Origin: DASSJF01 sp035280345
GTDB lineage: Bacteria; Sysuimicrobiota; Sysuimicrobiia; Sysuimicrobiales; Segetimicrobiaceae
NCBI GenBank assembly: GCA_035280345.1
Contig: DATEGA010000229.1
Location: 1 to 6,108 of the forward strand
Reading direction: 5' to 3'
Length of the DNA: 6,108 bases
Position 1 is the stretch's first letter. Each line of letters starts with the position of its first letter. The position numbers and the translations under genes were made by a program. Shown piece after piece: positions 4,953 to 6,108 of this stretch. The notes under the pieces were generated by a model that was not told the DNA's origin, made no database searches, and worked only from the letters and a program-made list of their open reading frames with translations.

Positions 4953-5902
4953 ATCTCCAGCAGATCTTCCGCCGTGTGCTTGCCCGCGAGCTCCTCCGCT
5001 GCGCGGCGCAGCTCGTGTCCCCCGATGCCGTAGGCGGAGATGTGCTGCGGCAGTCCCAGCGACGCGATTAGCTCCTGCACCTCGTCGGGCGACGGCAGCG
5101 CCGCCATTCGTTCCGGCGTCGACGGCGCGAGGTAGCGCATCACGTGCGGCAACAAGAGACACGACGTCACGCCGTGCGGGATGCCGTGGCGCGCGCCGAT
5201 CTGCTTGCCCATCGTGTGGCTCAGTCCCGCCGCCGACGCGCCCGGCAGCGTGAACGAGAACCAGGCCGCCAGCTGGTTCTCGCCCCGCACGCCGGCGTCT
5301 GAGGGCGCCGCCTTCGCCCGGGGCAGGGAGTCGAACAGGCGCCGGATCGCCTCCAACGCCATGACGTCGTTGAACGGGTGCTCGCCCTCGGCGAGGAAGC
5401 CCTCGACCGCGTGGTCAAGCGCCCGGACGCCGGTCGAGAGCCACAGCTCGAGCGGCGTCCACAGCGTCATCTCCGGGTCGTAGATCACCGTCTCCGGCAG
5501 CAGGCGCGCGTCGCGCATCCCCGCCTTGTCGCCCGCCTCGTTGGTGAAGCCCGCGCCCGCCGCCAGCTCCGCCACCGACAGCGTCGTCGGCACCGCGGTG
5601 TGGGGGAGGGCGCCGAGCCTCACCGAGATGATCTTCGCGGCGTCGATCGCGCTCCCGCCGCCGAAGCTGACGATCGCGTCCGCGCCGCGCACGGTCTCGA
5701 CGCCCGCCTCGATCTGCGCCAGCGGCGCGTGCTGGCCGATCAGGACGACGCAGGCCGGCCGCACCGGCAGGCGGTCGAGCCGGTCGCGCAGGGAGCGTGT
5801 GGTGACCGTGGCGACGCGCTCCGCCTTCAGCTCCGAAAGGTGCGCCACCGAGCCCGGTCCCCAGTGGATGACGCGCGGGTTCGCATAGGTGAAGACCGGC
5901 AT
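4934..5902 (-). CDS. Maleylacetate reductase-like iron-type alcohol dehydrogenase
   Basis: 322 residues from ATG 5900-5902 to TGA 5036-side end at 4934, slightly shorter than the ~350 usual for maleylacetate reductases. The N-terminal NAD(P)-binding half shows the family opening FTYANPRVIHWGPGSVAHL, the dinucleotide loop VSFGGGSAIDAAKII (residues 78-92) and AVPTTLSVAELAAGAGFT. The helical half has GVRALDHAVEGF (158-169), LSHTMGKQIGARHGIPHG (227-244) and a C-terminal helix ending IYLAAL. At the metal site of classical iron ADHs (Asp, His, His, His) this protein has Arg160, His164, His229 and His243. Loss of the Asp in an 'RALDHAVE' context is typical of the maleylacetate reductase branch rather than of true alcohol dehydrogenases. 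The enzyme would reduce maleylacetate to 3-oxoadipate with NAD(P)H, the last step after hydroquinol or (chloro)catechol ring cleavage. It is divergent from the hydrolase with 25 bp between starts. The exact substrate is inferred. Confidence 0.85.
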   Translation of the reverse strand: MPVFTYANPRVIHWGPGSVAHLSELKAERVATVTTRSLRDRLDRLPVRPACVVLIGQHAPLAQIEAGVETVRGADAIVSFGGGSAIDAAKIISVRLGALPHTAVPTTLSVAELAAGAGFTNEAGDKAGMRDARLLPETVIYDPEMTLWTPLELWLSTGVRALDHAVEGFLAEGEHPFNDVMALEAIRRLFDSLPRAKAAPSDAGVRGENQLAAWFSFTLPGASAAGLSHTMGKQIGARHGIPHGVTSCLLLPHVMRYLAPSTPERMAALPSPDEVQELIASLGLPQHISAYGIGGHELRRAAEELAGKHTAEDLLEIYLAAL

Positions 5903-5927
5903 CAGGCTCTGGTCATACTAGGCCGCG
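5903..5927. promoter_or_regulatory. 25-bp divergent intergenic region between reductase and hydrolase
   Basis: Only 25 bp separate the two start codons, so both promoters must lie largely inside the opposite gene or overlap here. The only AT-rich patch is GGTCATACTA (5911-5920). It reads TAGTATGACC on the minus strand and offers a possible -10-like TAGTAT for the reductase, with very short or leaderless transcripts. Such tight divergence is consistent with joint control, but no operator palindrome is visible. Confidence 0.3.
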
Positions 5928-6108
5928 ATGTCGATCCCACACGGTCAGCGCATCGTGCAGGCCGGTGAGGACCTGCGCAGCGCGCGCGCCGCGATGATCC
6001 TCCTCCACGGCCGCGGCGCGACCGCGGAGGACATCATGACCATCGCGTCCGAGGTCCAGAAGCCGGGCTGGGCGTACGTCGCGCCGCAGGCCGCGGACAA
6101 CACCTGGT
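5928..6108 (+). CDS. Alpha/beta hydrolase, phospholipase/carboxylesterase family (3' end outside window)
   Basis: The first 60 codons begin at ATG 5928, with a short AGG about 8 bp upstream. The protein opens with a leader and the first strand ending in ILLHGRGATAEDIMTIA (residues 24-40). HGRG (27-30) is the HGxG oxyanion-hole loop of the phospholipase/carboxylesterase group. WAYVAPQAADNTW (48-60) is the next strand, with the P-Q-A-x-x-x-T/S-W motif characteristic of this family. The catalytic Ser, Asp and His lie beyond the window. Relatives hydrolyse short esters; some (the MhqD type in Bacillus) accompany hydroquinone/catechol dioxygenases. The divergent maleylacetate reductase-like gene makes a role in quinone or aromatic breakdown plausible, though this is context only. 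Confidence 0.8.
   Translation, partial: MSIPHGQRIVQAGEDLRSARAAMILLHGRGATAEDIMTIASEVQKPGWAYVAPQAADNTW

Noticed and set aside
3034..4990. The 1.9 kb segment between the reductase-tail repeats as an integrated mobile element with attachment-site repeats
   Set aside because: No integrase or transposase is present, and the repeats are only ~77% identical with a protein-like substitution pattern, which fits gene duplication better than att sites.
5378..5968. Plus-strand open frame of 196 codons inside the reductase gene
   Set aside because: Arg-rich antisense of a clearly conserved enzyme, so a shadow.

Overview
The DNA is G+C-rich with strongly GC-biased third codon positions. It carries a mycothiol-dependent-isomerase-like gene end, an iron-ADH-type maleylacetate reductase and an actinobacterial-looking GNAT. 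Together these suggest a soil-type high-GC actinobacterium (possibly a Thermoleophilia-like lineage) or a metagenomic relative; this is inference from content only.

Layout. Positions 1-435 hold the 3' end of a maleylpyruvate-isomerase/SCP2-type gene and a very strong intrinsic terminator. Positions 483-962 hold a GNAT acetyltransferase whose 5' end looks missing. Positions 1024-2578 are an orphan polymorphic-toxin cassette: the last part of an RHS core, a C-terminal AHH-type nuclease-like tip, and a gene 20 bp further on that sits where the immunity gene should be. The RHS core and the toxin tip are separated by what looks like a single missing base at about 1418, exactly before the canonical DPLG junction.

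Positions 2579-3340 are a graveyard of gene fragments: the N-terminus of a CPBP-family membrane protein, an unrecognised piece with one membrane helix, the last ~18 codons of a second maleylacetate reductase on the minus strand, and an unrecognised frameshifted fragment. Positions 3341-4063 encode a SUKH (SMI1/KNR4)-like protein, a family rich in immunity proteins. It is fused to HEAT-like helices that break off abruptly at about 4030. An intact CPBP-family membrane protein follows, convergent and overlapping with an intact maleylacetate reductase-like gene (minus strand). That gene is divergent from the start of an alpha/beta hydrolase that runs off the window.

Interpretation. The window joins a metabolic neighbourhood (aromatic ring-cleavage-type reductase and hydrolase) to a recombining toxin/immunity region. 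The fragment region repeats the order 'CPBP start ... reductase end' of the intact pair at 4092-5902. This points to an old duplication or exchange of that block, with toxin and immunity genes placed between or beside the copies. I see no transposase, integrase, CRISPR array, tRNA or rRNA.
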